From Aliarcobacter cibarius (lineage in GTDB: Bacteria; Campylobacterota; Campylobacteria; Campylobacterales; Arcobacteraceae), in contig NZ_CP054051.1 in NCBI RefSeq assembly GCF_013372265.1, forward strand, positions 2,132,596 through 2,196,595: DNA of 64,000 nucleotides, given 5' to 3'. Made by a program: the position numbers and the translations under genes. Shown piece by piece: positions 1 through 8,514 of this stretch. How positions within the stretch are numbered: the stretch's first letter is position 1; the number at the start of each line of letters is the position of its first letter. Below the pieces are notes generated by a model. The model ran no database searches. It had not been told where the DNA came from and saw nothing but the letters and a program-made list of their open reading frames with translations.

Positions 1-2
1 AA

Positions 3-110
3 AGAAGTGACTTTGGAATTACATGGAATAAAGTACTTGAAACTGGCGGAGTTGCAGTAAGTGATGAAGTAAAATTAAATATAGATATTCAAGGAAATTT
101 AGCTAAGTAA
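3..110 (+). CDS. YceI family periplasmic protein, C-terminal part
   Basis: Only the last 35 codons are in the window, open from the left edge to a TAA at 108-110. The encoded end contains SDFGITWNKVLETGGVAVSD and then VKLNIDIQ, which matches the C-terminal strand region of the YceI family. Those proteins are periplasmic lipocalin-like beta barrels that bind polyisoprenoids. The gene runs in the same direction as the CDGSH gene that starts 27 bp later. The family call rests on a short stretch, but the SDFGxTWN...GGVxVSDEV pattern is distinctive. Confidence 0.75.
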   Translation, partial: RSDFGITWNKVLETGGVAVSDEVKLNIDIQGNLAK

Positions 111-137
111 TTAGCTAAACTCTAAAAAGGAAAAATT

Positions 138-341
138 ATGGCAATAAAATTAGAAGCAGGTAAAAAATATTACTACTGTACATGTGGTAAAAGTAGTGAT
201 GAAGTTTTTTGTAATGGTGCGCACAAAGGTACTTCATTTACTCCAAAAGAGTTCACTGTAAGTGAAACAAAAGAGTATAGTTTATGTGATTGTAAAAAAA
301 CATCAAATATACCATTTTGTGATGGTTCACACTCAAAATAA
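138..341 (+). CDS. CDGSH iron-sulfur domain protein
   Basis: The 67-residue protein carries two CDGSH-type motifs: CTCGKSSDEVFCNGAH (about residues 14-29) and CDCKKTSNIPFCDGSH (about residues 50-65). Each has the C-x-C...C-x(3)-H arrangement that holds a [2Fe-2S] cluster with three Cys and one His. Tandem-motif bacterial proteins of this size are known as small redox or electron-transfer proteins of uncertain partner. A ribosome binding site (AAAAAGG) precedes the ATG. The next gene starts 5 bp after the stop, so the two are probably cotranscribed. Confidence 0.88.
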   Translation: MAIKLEAGKKYYYCTCGKSSDEVFCNGAHKGTSFTPKEFTVSETKEYSLCDCKKTSNIPFCDGSHSK

Positions 342-346
342 TTAAA

Positions 347-1126
347 ATGAATCCAACACTATTTATATCTCATGGTGCTCCAAATTTAGTTTTAAGTAAT
401 TTAAAATCAAAAAAAAGTTTAGAGAACATTGGCAGAAATTTAAAAATTCCAAAATATATAATAATTTTTTCTGCTCATTATTTAACAAGAGATTTAAAAA
501 TTATTAATCCAAAAGCAAATGAATTGATGTATGATTTTTATGGCTTTGAAGATGCACTGTATAGATTTAAATATGATATTAAAAGCAATGATGAACTAAC
601 TACTAATTTAATCAATAATTTAAAAAATGAAAATATAAATATTTCTATTGATGAAAATAGAGTTAGCTTTGACCATGGAGTATGGAGTGTCTTATCAATT
701 ATGTTTCCAAAACTAGAAATTCCAGTTTTGCAACTTAGTATTCCTATTTCATACTCGCCTTCAGAATTAATTAATTTAGGTGAAAAATTAAAAACTTTTA
801 AAGATGAAGCATTAATTATTTGTAGTGGAAGTTTAACTCATAATTTAGGTGATGCATCTTATGGTTCAAAAGTAAAATATTATGCAAAAGAGTTTAATGA
901 TAAATTAGTAGAAATTATAAATAATGGAAATAATGAAGAGTTGATAAACATAAGTAAAAATATAAATTTTTATAAAAACCATCCATCAACTGAACATTTT
1001 TTACCTTTATATATAGCTTTTGGAAATGCATTAAATAAATCTGGAAAATCTTTTAATAGTGAAATGTTATTTTCAAATATTTCAATGGAAAGCTTTATAT
1101 TTGATGAAGATGAAAACATTAATTAA
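347..1126 (+). CDS. class III extradiol dioxygenase family protein (DODA/YgiD-like)
   Basis: The 259-residue protein begins MNPTLFISHGAPNLV, the typical start of LigB-type, DODA/YgiD-like dioxygenases. Candidate non-haem metal ligands are His9, His44 (IFSAHYLTR) and His165 (GSLTHNLGD). His110 (FDHGVWSVL) and the His in STEHFLPLY occupy positions conserved in the family. Members open catechol-type rings, DOPA for example, but the substrate here cannot be told. It starts 5 bp after the CDGSH gene, which suggests a redox-linked pair. A 102-bp gap follows before the GAPDH-like gene. Confidence 0.85.
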   Translation: MNPTLFISHGAPNLVLSNLKSKKSLENIGRNLKIPKYIIIFSAHYLTRDLKIINPKANELMYDFYGFEDALYRFKYDIKSNDELTTNLINNLKNENINISIDENRVSFDHGVWSVLSIMFPKLEIPVLQLSIPISYSPSELINLGEKLKTFKDEALIICSGSLTHNLGDASYGSKVKYYAKEFNDKLVEIINNGNNEELINISKNINFYKNHPSTEHFLPLYIAFGNALNKSGKSFNSEMLFSNISMESFIFDEDENIN

Positions 1127-1228
1127 TTTTTATTTTTAATTATAAAAATCTAATTAATGTTTGATAATCAAGATATTAAATAAAATTCAACTATACTTAC
1201 ATCTAGAAAAATTTATATAGGTTAATTA

Positions 1229-2242
1229 ATGAGTACAAAAGTTCTTCTAAATGGAGCAGGTAGAATTGGGAAAGCTGTTTTAAAACAGCTTCTAGATACC
1301 GATAATGTTGAAGTTGTTACAATAAATGAAATAAATCCATCAATAGAAAATATAGTTTACTCTATAAACTATGATTCAACTTATGGGAAATTAGATGATA
1401 AATTTAAAGTTTTTGAAAATAATTTTATCAAAAATCAAAAATCAAAAATCAAAATTACAAACATTAAAGATATTAGTGAATTAGACCTAAATGGTATTGA
1501 TATTTTAATTGATTCAAGCGGTCAAAAAGTAAATATAGAAAAATTAAAATCATTAAATGTTAAAAAAATAATTTTAACACATCCACAAAAAGATGCTGAT
1601 ATAAATATTATTTTAGGAGTTAATGAAGATAAATTAGATTTATCTAAGCACAAAATAATATCTACAAGTTCTTGCAATGCAACTGCTTTACTTCCAGCTT
1701 TAAAATTAATTGATGAAAAGAAAAATATAGTTTGTGGTGATATTGTTACAATTCATCCTTTATTAAATCATCAAAGAGTTCTTGATGGAAGTTTTGTTCA
1801 AAGTGCAACAAGAGATGTTGATTTAAACTTTGAATTTGGTCGTTCTTCTACACAAAATATAATTCCAAGTAAAACTACTACAATTAAAGCTTGTTCTTAT
1901 GTACTTAATAAATTTAATAGTGATTTAATATCTTCAAATTCTTTAAGAGTTCCAACAGATACAGTTGGAGCTATAAATGTGACACTTTTTACTAAAGATA
2001 TTTCATCAAAAGATGAAATTACAAAACTATTTATGAATTTCGAAAATAATCAAAAATTCCCAATAGTTTTAAATAATTTTGAAGCCTTAGTTTCAAGTGA
2101 TTTTAAAAAAGAAAATTATACTACTATAATAGATCATAGATTTTTAGAAGTAAAAAATAATATGATAAAACTTTTACTTTGGTATGACAATGAATGGGGT
2201 TATGCTTCTAAGGTTATTGAAATTTTTAAATTATGTAAATAG
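1229..2242 (+). CDS. glyceraldehyde-3-phosphate dehydrogenase-like protein
   Basis: The 337-residue protein has the N-terminal Rossmann motif NGAGRIGKAVLKQLL. The catalytic region reads STSSCNATALLPALKLID, with Cys149 and then His176 in TIHPLLNHQ. These are the positions of the active-site Cys and His in classical GAPDH, although the usual SCTTNC motif is changed to SCNATA. The end, WYDNEWGYASKVIEI, is also typical of the Gap/Epd family. It could be a true Gap, an erythrose-4-phosphate dehydrogenase or a specialised paralogue, and the altered motif makes a gene symbol unsafe. It converges on hom, with a shared hairpin over both stop codons. Confidence 0.8.
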   Translation: MSTKVLLNGAGRIGKAVLKQLLDTDNVEVVTINEINPSIENIVYSINYDSTYGKLDDKFKVFENNFIKNQKSKIKITNIKDISELDLNGIDILIDSSGQKVNIEKLKSLNVKKIILTHPQKDADINIILGVNEDKLDLSKHKIISTSSCNATALLPALKLIDEKKNIVCGDIVTIHPLLNHQRVLDGSFVQSATRDVDLNFEFGRSSTQNIIPSKTTTIKACSYVLNKFNSDLISSNSLRVPTDTVGAINVTLFTKDISSKDEITKLFMNFENNQKFPIVLNNFEALVSSDFKKENYTTIIDHRFLEVKNNMIKLLLWYDNEWGYASKVIEIFKLCK

Positions 2243-2262
2243 AAGATATTTAATCTTCTATT
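2238..2262. terminator. bidirectional hairpin between the gap-like gene and hom
   Basis: A 10-bp perfect inverted repeat (core TAGAAGAT / ATCTTCTA, stems 2238-2247 and 2253-2262, 5-nt loop) covers the stop codons of the two convergent genes, which are only 7 bp apart. It is AT-rich and its adjacent T-runs are weak, so termination is inferred from position and symmetry. Confidence 0.55.
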
Positions 2263-3512
2263 CTTATCATTGCAGGTTTTTTTAGTACTACTTGTGAGTG
2301 CTTTAACTCTTCAATAGCTTTTAATATATCTTTCTCAACACATGTATGAGTTGTTAAAAGAAGATTTGCTTTTTCATCTTTTTTTGATTTTTGCATCATA
2401 TTTTCAATAGAAATATCATTATCACCAAATATTTTTGCTACTTTTGCTAAAGTTCCAGTTTTATCTGCAACTTCAAGTCTTAAGTAATATTTAGTTCTTA
2501 TCTCATCTTTTGGCATTAATGTTGGTTTCTCTCCAATTTGTTTTTCAAAACCTAACATTGGAGAACCCTTACCTCTTCTTGCAATATCAATAATATTTGC
2601 AATTACAGCACTAGCTGTAGCATCTCCACCTGCTCCTGCTCCATAATACATTGTTTCACCAACTTTATCACCAACAACAGATATTCCATTCATAACACCA
2701 TCAACTTTTGCAATCATCTTATCTTGAGGAATTAAAACTGGATGCACTCTCAATTCTATTTGATTTCCAACTTTTTTTGCAATTCCTAAAAGTTTAATAT
2801 TATATTCAAACTCTTTTGCAAACTCTATGTCTGTTTTATCAATATTTTGAATACCTTCAATTAAAATATCTTCAGGTTTTATATCGATTCCATAAGCAAT
2901 TGAACCTAAAATTAAAAGCTTATGAGCTGTGTCAAATCCTCCAACATCAAAAGTAGGATCTGCTTCTGCATAACCTAATTCTTGAGCTTGTTTTAAAATT
3001 TCGTCGTAATTTACACCTTCATTTATCATTTTTGTAAGCATAAAATTACAAGTTCCATTCATTATTCCTTGAATAGATTTTATATTGTTTGCACTAAGTC
3101 CATCTCTTAAAGCATTAATTATAGGAATTCCTCCAGCAACTGCTGCTTCAAATTCAAAAGGTGTATCTCCAGCTAGTTCTTGTAACTCATATCTATGATA
3201 AGCTAAAAGAGCTTTATTTGCAGTAACAACTGATTTACCATTTTCTAGAGCTCTTTTAACTATTTCATATGGCTTTTCTATTCCACCCATAAGTTCAACA
3301 ACAATATCAATACTTTCATCTTCTAAAACTTTTGAAACATCATCAGTTATTTCAATTTCTACATCTCTTTTTTTATTTAAATTTGAAACTACACCAATTG
3401 TTGGTACAATTTCAACCCCAGCTCGTGCAGTTATAATATTTTTATTATCTCTTAAAATATTTGCAACACTAGTTCCAACTGTACCAACTCCAATAATTCC
3501 AACTTTAAGCAT
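2250..3512 (-). CDS. hom: homoserine dehydrogenase
   Basis: The 420-residue enzyme reduces aspartate semialdehyde to homoserine in the threonine/methionine branch. The NAD(P) motif GIIGVGTVGTSVANIL is at the N-terminus. The catalytic domain includes ANKALLAYH, GIMNGTCNFMLTKM and ELGYAEADPTFDVGGFDTAHK, all diagnostic of Hom. An ACT domain (about residues 344-420, starting YYLRLEVADKTGTLAKVA) suggests feedback control by threonine. It lies 10 bp downstream of the aminotransferase gene and is probably cotranscribed with it. Length and domain order are those of the long, ACT-containing form. Confidence 0.97.
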   Translation of the reverse strand: MLKVGIIGVGTVGTSVANILRDNKNIITARAGVEIVPTIGVVSNLNKKRDVEIEITDDVSKVLEDESIDIVVELMGGIEKPYEIVKRALENGKSVVTANKALLAYHRYELQELAGDTPFEFEAAVAGGIPIINALRDGLSANNIKSIQGIMNGTCNFMLTKMINEGVNYDEILKQAQELGYAEADPTFDVGGFDTAHKLLILGSIAYGIDIKPEDILIEGIQNIDKTDIEFAKEFEYNIKLLGIAKKVGNQIELRVHPVLIPQDKMIAKVDGVMNGISVVGDKVGETMYYGAGAGGDATASAVIANIIDIARRGKGSPMLGFEKQIGEKPTLMPKDEIRTKYYLRLEVADKTGTLAKVAKIFGDNDISIENMMQKSKKDEKANLLLTTHTCVEKDILKAIEELKHSQVVLKKPAMIRIED

Positions 3513-3522
3513 AACTATATTC

Positions 3523-4743
3523 CTATCCTAATGTTTTTAAATATCTTTTTATATTTTTTGCAGCTTGTCTAATTCTTTTTTCATTTTCAATTAAAGCTAT
3601 TCTTACATACTTATCACCATAGTGTCCAAAACCAATACCTGGACTTACAGCAACTTGTGCTTCTCTTAAAAGTTGTTTGGAGAATTCTAAACTTCCTAAG
3701 TGTTGAGCTTTTTCTGGAATCTTTGCCCATATAAACATAGATGCATTTGGTTTATCCATAACCCACCCAGCTTCAGCAAATGTTTTTAACATAACATCTC
3801 TTCTTTTTTCATATTTAGAAACTATCTCATCAACACAATCTTGAGGACCATCTAAAGCAACAGTTGCTGCAATTTGAATAGGAGCAAACATTCCATAATC
3901 TAACCACGATTTTATTCTTTTTAATGCACCTACAAGTTTTTCATTTCCTACAACAAATCCTACTCTCCATCCAGCCATGTTATAAGATTTACTTAAAGTA
4001 AAACATTCAACAGCAACATCTAAAGCACCTTCTGCTTGAAAAATTGATGGAGTTTTGTATCCATCAAAAGTAATATCTGCATAAGCTATATCAGAAATTA
4101 TATAGAATCTCTCTTTTTTAGCCATAGCTACTAATCTTGTATAAAACTCAGGAGTTACAGTTGCACAAGATGGATTATGTGGGAAATTCACAACAACATA
4201 TTTTACTTTTGGAATAGACTCATCAATAGTTTTTTGTAAATTTTTAAAGAATAATTCCTCATCTACTTTAAATTCATTGTCAAAAATTAATTCAAATTTA
4301 TGAATAGCTGCTCCATTTAACATGAATGCATAAGAGTGAATTGGATATGTAGGATCTGGGACAACAGCAACATCTCCAACATTTACAATTGCTTGAACAA
4401 GATGAACATATCCCTCTTTTGAACCCATTGTTGCACATGCATGTTTATCAGGATCTAAAAAATCAACATTATATTTTCTTTTGTACCAGTTACAAATAGC
4501 TAATCTTAATTTATATATACCAATACTTGCACTATAACCATAATTTTTTGGCTTCATAGAAGCTTCTTTTAATTTATCAACAATATGTTTTGGTGTCGGA
4601 CCATCAGGATTTCCCATAGAAAAATCTATAATATCTTCACCTTTTCTTCTAGCTTCCATTTTAATTGCATTTACTTCTGCAAATACATAGTTTGGAAGTC
4701 TTTTCATTCTTTCAAATTCAATTTCTGGAAACATTTTTATCAC
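3523..4743 (-). CDS. class I/II PLP-dependent aminotransferase (aspartate/alanine type)
   Basis: The 406-residue fold-type I aminotransferase contains NPDGPTPKHIVD near the N-terminus, VVNFPHNPSCATVT (the NPxxP-like substrate region), ISDIAYADITFDG, and the PLP-lysine motif TLSKSYNMAGWRVGF at about residue 240. A C-terminal arginine in RIALIENEKRIRQA would bind the substrate carboxylate. The sequence is of the AlaC/LL-diaminopimelate aminotransferase type. Lying next to hom, it probably acts in aspartate-family amino acid metabolism, but the substrate is inferred. The start could be the ATG at 4743 or, less likely, the second ATG (MFPEIEFERMK). Its first bases overlap the stop of the upstream gene (ATGA). 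Confidence 0.85.
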   Translation of the reverse strand: MIKMFPEIEFERMKRLPNYVFAEVNAIKMEARRKGEDIIDFSMGNPDGPTPKHIVDKLKEASMKPKNYGYSASIGIYKLRLAICNWYKRKYNVDFLDPDKHACATMGSKEGYVHLVQAIVNVGDVAVVPDPTYPIHSYAFMLNGAAIHKFELIFDNEFKVDEELFFKNLQKTIDESIPKVKYVVVNFPHNPSCATVTPEFYTRLVAMAKKERFYIISDIAYADITFDGYKTPSIFQAEGALDVAVECFTLSKSYNMAGWRVGFVVGNEKLVGALKRIKSWLDYGMFAPIQIAATVALDGPQDCVDEIVSKYEKRRDVMLKTFAEAGWVMDKPNASMFIWAKIPEKAQHLGSLEFSKQLLREAQVAVSPGIGFGHYGDKYVRIALIENEKRIRQAAKNIKRYLKTLG

Positions 4744-5546
4744 TCCTTAGTAATAGTAAGCCCATTCTTAATATTTGTTAGGGCATATAAATCATCAATT
4801 TTCATAAATCTCGCGCCACTTGGAACAACAAGCTTTAAACTCTTCTCTAAACTCTCTTTTTCTACAACTTCAATAGCATTAAAACTACTATCATAAAAAG
4901 TAACCATTGGATACCAGCTATTTCCTGGATTTGACTCTATATTTACTCTATACATACTTCCTAGTTCGACAAAATATGGTCTATTGGCTCTTTTTAAAAT
5001 TACTTCTCTTTGAGTAACTAAATCTTCTGCTTTATATATTGAAGCTTTACTTGAGTCAATATAAAAACTCAGTTTTTTTCCCTCTTTTTTTATATCCATA
5101 ACTCTACAATTTGCATTTTTAAGCTCATTAGATATCTTAAGAGGGTTAATGGCGGCTGCAGTTTGTACTTTTATACTCCATTGTAGTTGATTATCAATCG
5201 TTGTTTGGCTTGTTGTTGTATAGTTTTGTATTCCAACTGCTCTTAATATATCATTGATATTTTTGAAAGCTATTTTAGGATTTTCATTAAAATTAAAAGT
5301 TATTTCCATTCCAGAAATTGATGTAGTTGTACTTTTTAAAAGATTATTCTTTTCTAATTCATCATTTATTTTTGAATAATCTAATCTACCATTTGTATAA
5401 AAATCTTTTTCATTTTTAAAGATATGATTAATTAAATTTTTATGTGTATTGTATTCACTAAGTCCTAAAATTCCTAAAACTGCTTCATTTACATTTGCAT
5501 TTAAACTTGCACATAAAATAGCACTTAATAGTAACTTTTTCATCAT
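4740..5546 (-). CDS. conserved periplasmic protein of unknown function
   Basis: The 268-residue protein has an N-terminal signal peptide (MMKKLLLSAILCASLNA, probable cleavage after ANA). No catalytic motif is recognised. The C-terminal part (SMYRVNIESNPGNSWYPMVTFYD...) looks like a beta-rich domain. From memory, an uncharacterised periplasmic protein holds the same place between the aminotransferase and rlmB in Campylobacter. It overlaps the aminotransferase start by 4 bp and starts 18 bp after rlmB, so it is probably part of one long transcript from rsmI to hom. Confidence 0.7.
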   Translation of the reverse strand: MMKKLLLSAILCASLNANVNEAVLGILGLSEYNTHKNLINHIFKNEKDFYTNGRLDYSKINDELEKNNLLKSTTTSISGMEITFNFNENPKIAFKNINDILRAVGIQNYTTTSQTTIDNQLQWSIKVQTAAAINPLKISNELKNANCRVMDIKKEGKKLSFYIDSSKASIYKAEDLVTQREVILKRANRPYFVELGSMYRVNIESNPGNSWYPMVTFYDSSFNAIEVVEKESLEKSLKLVVPSGARFMKIDDLYALTNIKNGLTITKE

Positions 5547-5564
5547 ATCCTCTTTTTATTTTAT

Positions 5565-6254
5565 TTATCTTTTTAAATTATAAATTAAAATCGCTGCTGC
5601 TGCTGAAACGTTTAAAGAATCAAACTCTTGTTCCATTTTTATTGAAACTTTTAAATCTAGTTTTTTTACAACTTTTGGAGAAATTCCTTCACCTTCATTT
5701 CCTAAAAACAGAGCAACTTTATCAGTTTTTTCTATTTTTCCATACTTTTTAAGATCAACTCCATCCATTGTTGCACCAATTAATGTAAATCCAGCATCTA
5801 TTAATTCACTTGCTAAATCAACACTTCTTGGATGTAAACAAAATGGTAAATCAAGTAATGCACCAGCACTTGTTCTTATAGTTCCAGAATTATTTACTGT
5901 TTTTATATTTGATGCTATTAAACCTTCAACTCCTAAAGAGTAAGCTGTTCTTGCTATTGCTCCAATGTTACCAACATCAGTAAGTCCATCTAAAACCACT
6001 ATAAAATTCATATTTTTTATATCTTTTAAAGGTGTATAATTAAATTCACTAAGTTTTAAAATCATACCTTGGTGATTTCCACCTTTAGCTAATGCTTGAG
6101 CTTTTTGATTGTCAACTCTGTGAATTTTTTTATTTAATTTAGCAAATCTTGAAAAAAGTTTACTATCAATTTCTTTTGATAAAAAAACCTCTTCAATTAA
6201 ATCTGAGTGTTTCTCAAGTACATATAGTACTATTTGTTTTCCATATATTATCAT
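5565..6254 (-). CDS. rlmB: 23S rRNA 2'-O-ribose methyltransferase, TrmH/RlmB family
   Basis: The 229-residue SPOUT methyltransferase begins with a short substrate-binding domain (IYGKQIVLYVLEKH...), as in RlmB. It then has the three knot motifs: GLTDVGNIGAIARTA, ALFLGNEGEGISPKV and DSLNVSAAAAILIYNLKR. The C-terminal knot forms the SAM site. RlmB methylates a guanosine of the 23S rRNA peptidyl-transferase region. The gene overlaps rsmI by 4 bp (ATGA), implying translational coupling. It is slightly shorter than E. coli RlmB but keeps all core motifs. A TrmH paralogue with another rRNA or tRNA target cannot be excluded. Confidence 0.9.
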   Translation of the reverse strand: MIIYGKQIVLYVLEKHSDLIEEVFLSKEIDSKLFSRFAKLNKKIHRVDNQKAQALAKGGNHQGMILKLSEFNYTPLKDIKNMNFIVVLDGLTDVGNIGAIARTAYSLGVEGLIASNIKTVNNSGTIRTSAGALLDLPFCLHPRSVDLASELIDAGFTLIGATMDGVDLKKYGKIEKTDKVALFLGNEGEGISPKVVKKLDLKVSIKMEQEFDSLNVSAAAAILIYNLKR

Positions 6255-7072
6255 TTGTCCATTTTATCCAATAATTGTTGATAAACCTCTTTTATAGTAG
6301 CTCCTGTAAGTTTTGCAATCAATTTTGCTTTAATTTTAGGAGCAATATCAAGAGGTAAAATATCATCTAATTCTAAATTTAAACCAACTGTTATTTTTGG
6401 TTCAATCACCACAACCCATTCACCTTTTATATCAAGATTTACAAACTCTTTATATAAATTTTCTGCACTATTTTTATATACTTTTTGATGCAGTTTACTT
6501 ATCTCTTTTACTAAAAATATTGTTCTACTTGGCTCTTTTTTATTTAACTCTTCAATAAGTTTTAAAAGTCTATGAGGAGATTCATAAAGAATAGATACTC
6601 TAGAGCTATTTAAAACCTCATCAAGTTTTGAAGCTCTACTCGCACCTTTATGATCTAAAAATCCAAAAAATATAAACTCAGTACTTGTAAAGCCACTCAT
6701 TGCAAAAGCTGTAATTACTGCATTTGCACCTGGTATTACATCATAAGGTACTTCATTTTTAATACACCAGTCTACTAATGTAGCTCCAGGATCACTAACA
6801 CATGGCATTCCAGCATCACTACAATAAACAACATTTTTAGTAAAAGTATCTCTTGTTAAACTATTTAAAATCTCTTTTTCATTATGAGAATGAAAAGATT
6901 TGAACTCTTTTTGTGAAAAATCTAATTCGTATTTCTCAGCTAAAAGATTTAGAAGTTTTTTTGTTACTCTTGTATCTTCACAAAAAATAAGTTCCGCTTC
7001 CAATAGAGCCTTTAAAGACCTTTTTGAAATATCCTCAAGGTTTCCTATTGGTGTTGGAACTAAGCACAACAT
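6251..7072 (-). CDS. rsmI: 16S rRNA (cytidine-1402-2'-O)-methyltransferase
   Basis: The 273-residue tetrapyrrole-methylase-fold protein begins LCLVPTPIGNLEDISKR, the signature start of RsmI. It contains FCEDTRVTKKLL, SFHSHNEKE and YCSDAGMPCVSDPGATLV, then PGANAVITAFAMSG. All are family motifs around the SAM pocket. The enzyme adds the 2'-O methyl to C1402 in the ribosomal P site. The gene is 9 bp downstream of rpmE and overlaps rlmB, forming a ribosome-related cluster. Confidence 0.95.
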   Translation of the reverse strand: MLCLVPTPIGNLEDISKRSLKALLEAELIFCEDTRVTKKLLNLLAEKYELDFSQKEFKSFHSHNEKEILNSLTRDTFTKNVVYCSDAGMPCVSDPGATLVDWCIKNEVPYDVIPGANAVITAFAMSGFTSTEFIFFGFLDHKGASRASKLDEVLNSSRVSILYESPHRLLKLIEELNKKEPSRTIFLVKEISKLHQKVYKNSAENLYKEFVNLDIKGEWVVVIEPKITVGLNLELDDILPLDIAPKIKAKLIAKLTGATIKEVYQQLLDKMDK

Positions 7073-7081
7073 AAGTTTGTA

Positions 7082-7285
7082 TTATTTAGCCATACTATAT
7101 TTAGCTTTGAATTTCTCAACTCTTCCAGCAGCATCAACTAATTTTTGCTCTCCTGTAAAGAATGGGTGACAAGATGAACAAATATCAACTCTTAAAGTTT
7201 CAACATTTGATTTTGTCTCAAAACTATTTCCACACGCACAACTAACTTGACAAACTTTGTAATCTGGATGAATATCTTTTTTCAT
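7082..7285 (-). CDS. rpmE: 50S ribosomal protein L31
   Basis: The 67-residue protein has [20 protein letters not shown] followed by [26 protein letters not shown]. The C-x-C and C-x-x-C pairs mark the zinc-containing (C+) type of L31. In some bacteria the C+ form is replaced by a zinc-free paralogue under zinc limitation; none is seen here. It sits upstream of rsmI and probably heads this cluster. Confidence 0.97.
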   Translation of the reverse strand: MKKDIHPDYKVCQVSCACGNSFETKSNVETLRVDICSSCHPFFTGEQKLVDAAGRVEKFKAKYSMAK

Positions 7286-7364
7286 TCCATTTTCCTTTTA
7301 AAATTTAAGCGCCTAAAAAAAGAGCAAGTCTTTGCAGGTCCTTTAATAGACTTTTGAGTTGCGA

Positions 7365-8240
7365 TTATATCGAAAAATACTTAACTATCTCTGAATTTAA
7401 GCTATTAATTATATTTGAAGATACATTGTAAAATTGACCTTTATTAAAAGTATTTTGTCTTTTTGCCAATTTTGTTGTATTTAAAATAATCTTATTTTCT
7501 AATTCTTCTTTATTTAATTTTCCATCAAGATATTCTAAAGTTTCTACAATTCCAATACTTGCCATACAATTTGGACTTCTTGTATATTTCTTTTCAAGAT
7601 ATATTATTTCGTCTATAAGGCCTTCTTTTACCATCTGTTTTGTTCTTAAAGCAATTCTTTTTACTAAATCCTCTTTTTGCCAAATTATTTCAAATATTTT
7701 TAAATTTTTTGATAAAGGAGATTTTTGATTTTTTGAAAAAAATTCTGTAGGTACTAATCCACTCTCTTTGTAAATACTATAAGCTTTTTCTATCCTATAT
7801 TTATCATTTCTTTCTATTTTTTTCATATACTCTTTATCTAAACTATATAATAAATCATAAGCATCATTTAAAGGTATATCTAGTTTTATTTTTGTCTGTA
7901 AACCACTACTTAATCCATCAACTAATGCTTTTAGATAAAAACCTGTTCCACCAACAATTATTAAGTTTTTTGAATTATTTTGAGCAAAAATTTTTGCTTT
8001 TTTATACAAATTCATAAATTCAACTACATCAAAATTCTCATTTGGATAAACTTCATCTATTCCAAAATGGATAATATCCCCTCTTTCATTTTTTGTTGGT
8101 TTTGCACTAACAATATCAATTTCTTTATAGACACATAAAGAATCTAATGAAAGTATTATAGAGTTAGTCTTTTCTGCTAATTCAAGAGATAATCCAGTTT
8201 TACCAGATGCTGTTGTACCTATGATAGCAATTTCTTTCAT
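7365..8240 (-). CDS. miaA: tRNA dimethylallyltransferase
   Basis: The 291-residue protein has the P-loop IGTTASGKTGLSLELA, SLDSLCVYKEIDIVSAKPT, VGGTGFYLKALVDGLS and a late KLAKRQNTFNKGQF region, matching MiaA. MiaA transfers a dimethylallyl group to A37 of tRNAs reading UNN codons. The typical RQxTWFR box is altered to RQNTFNK, as in other members from low-GC Campylobacterota (from memory). A 4-bp overlap joins it to the lipoprotein gene upstream. About 80 bp separates it from rpmE. Confidence 0.93.
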   Translation of the reverse strand: MKEIAIIGTTASGKTGLSLELAEKTNSIILSLDSLCVYKEIDIVSAKPTKNERGDIIHFGIDEVYPNENFDVVEFMNLYKKAKIFAQNNSKNLIIVGGTGFYLKALVDGLSSGLQTKIKLDIPLNDAYDLLYSLDKEYMKKIERNDKYRIEKAYSIYKESGLVPTEFFSKNQKSPLSKNLKIFEIIWQKEDLVKRIALRTKQMVKEGLIDEIIYLEKKYTRSPNCMASIGIVETLEYLDGKLNKEELENKIILNTTKLAKRQNTFNKGQFYNVSSNIINSLNSEIVKYFSI

Positions 8241-8428
8241 TTTACTTTTTTCTCTTTACACTCTTCAAGTTCTAGTTTAAGAGCATTAATATCTTTTTCC
8301 TTTTGAATTAATATTCTTATAAGTTCTGTAACATCTTGTGAATTTGATTTATCAACACTTTGTTCAACTTTTGTACTACAAGCAGTAAAAAGTATTGTAA
8401 AAAATATTAAAAATAGACAATTTTTCAT
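8237..8428 (-). CDS. small predicted lipoprotein
   Basis: The 63-residue protein has a type II signal peptide, MKNCLFLIFFTILFTACS, with lipobox FTAC. The mature part is short, charged and probably helical (LIRILIQKEKDINALKLELEE), suggesting a small coiled coil. It lies directly upstream of miaA with a 4-bp overlap. Function is unknown. It could be an envelope-anchored coiled-coil spacer, but nothing specific is recognised. Confidence 0.65.
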   Translation of the reverse strand: MKNCLFLIFFTILFTACSTKVEQSVDKSNSQDVTELIRILIQKEKDINALKLELEECKEKKVK

Positions 8429-8514
8429 AAATCTCTCTTCTTCATTATTTTATTATTTATCTAGATTATAACTAAAAAGGATTAATTTACTGATTATTCG
8501 ATAAAATCCAATCC

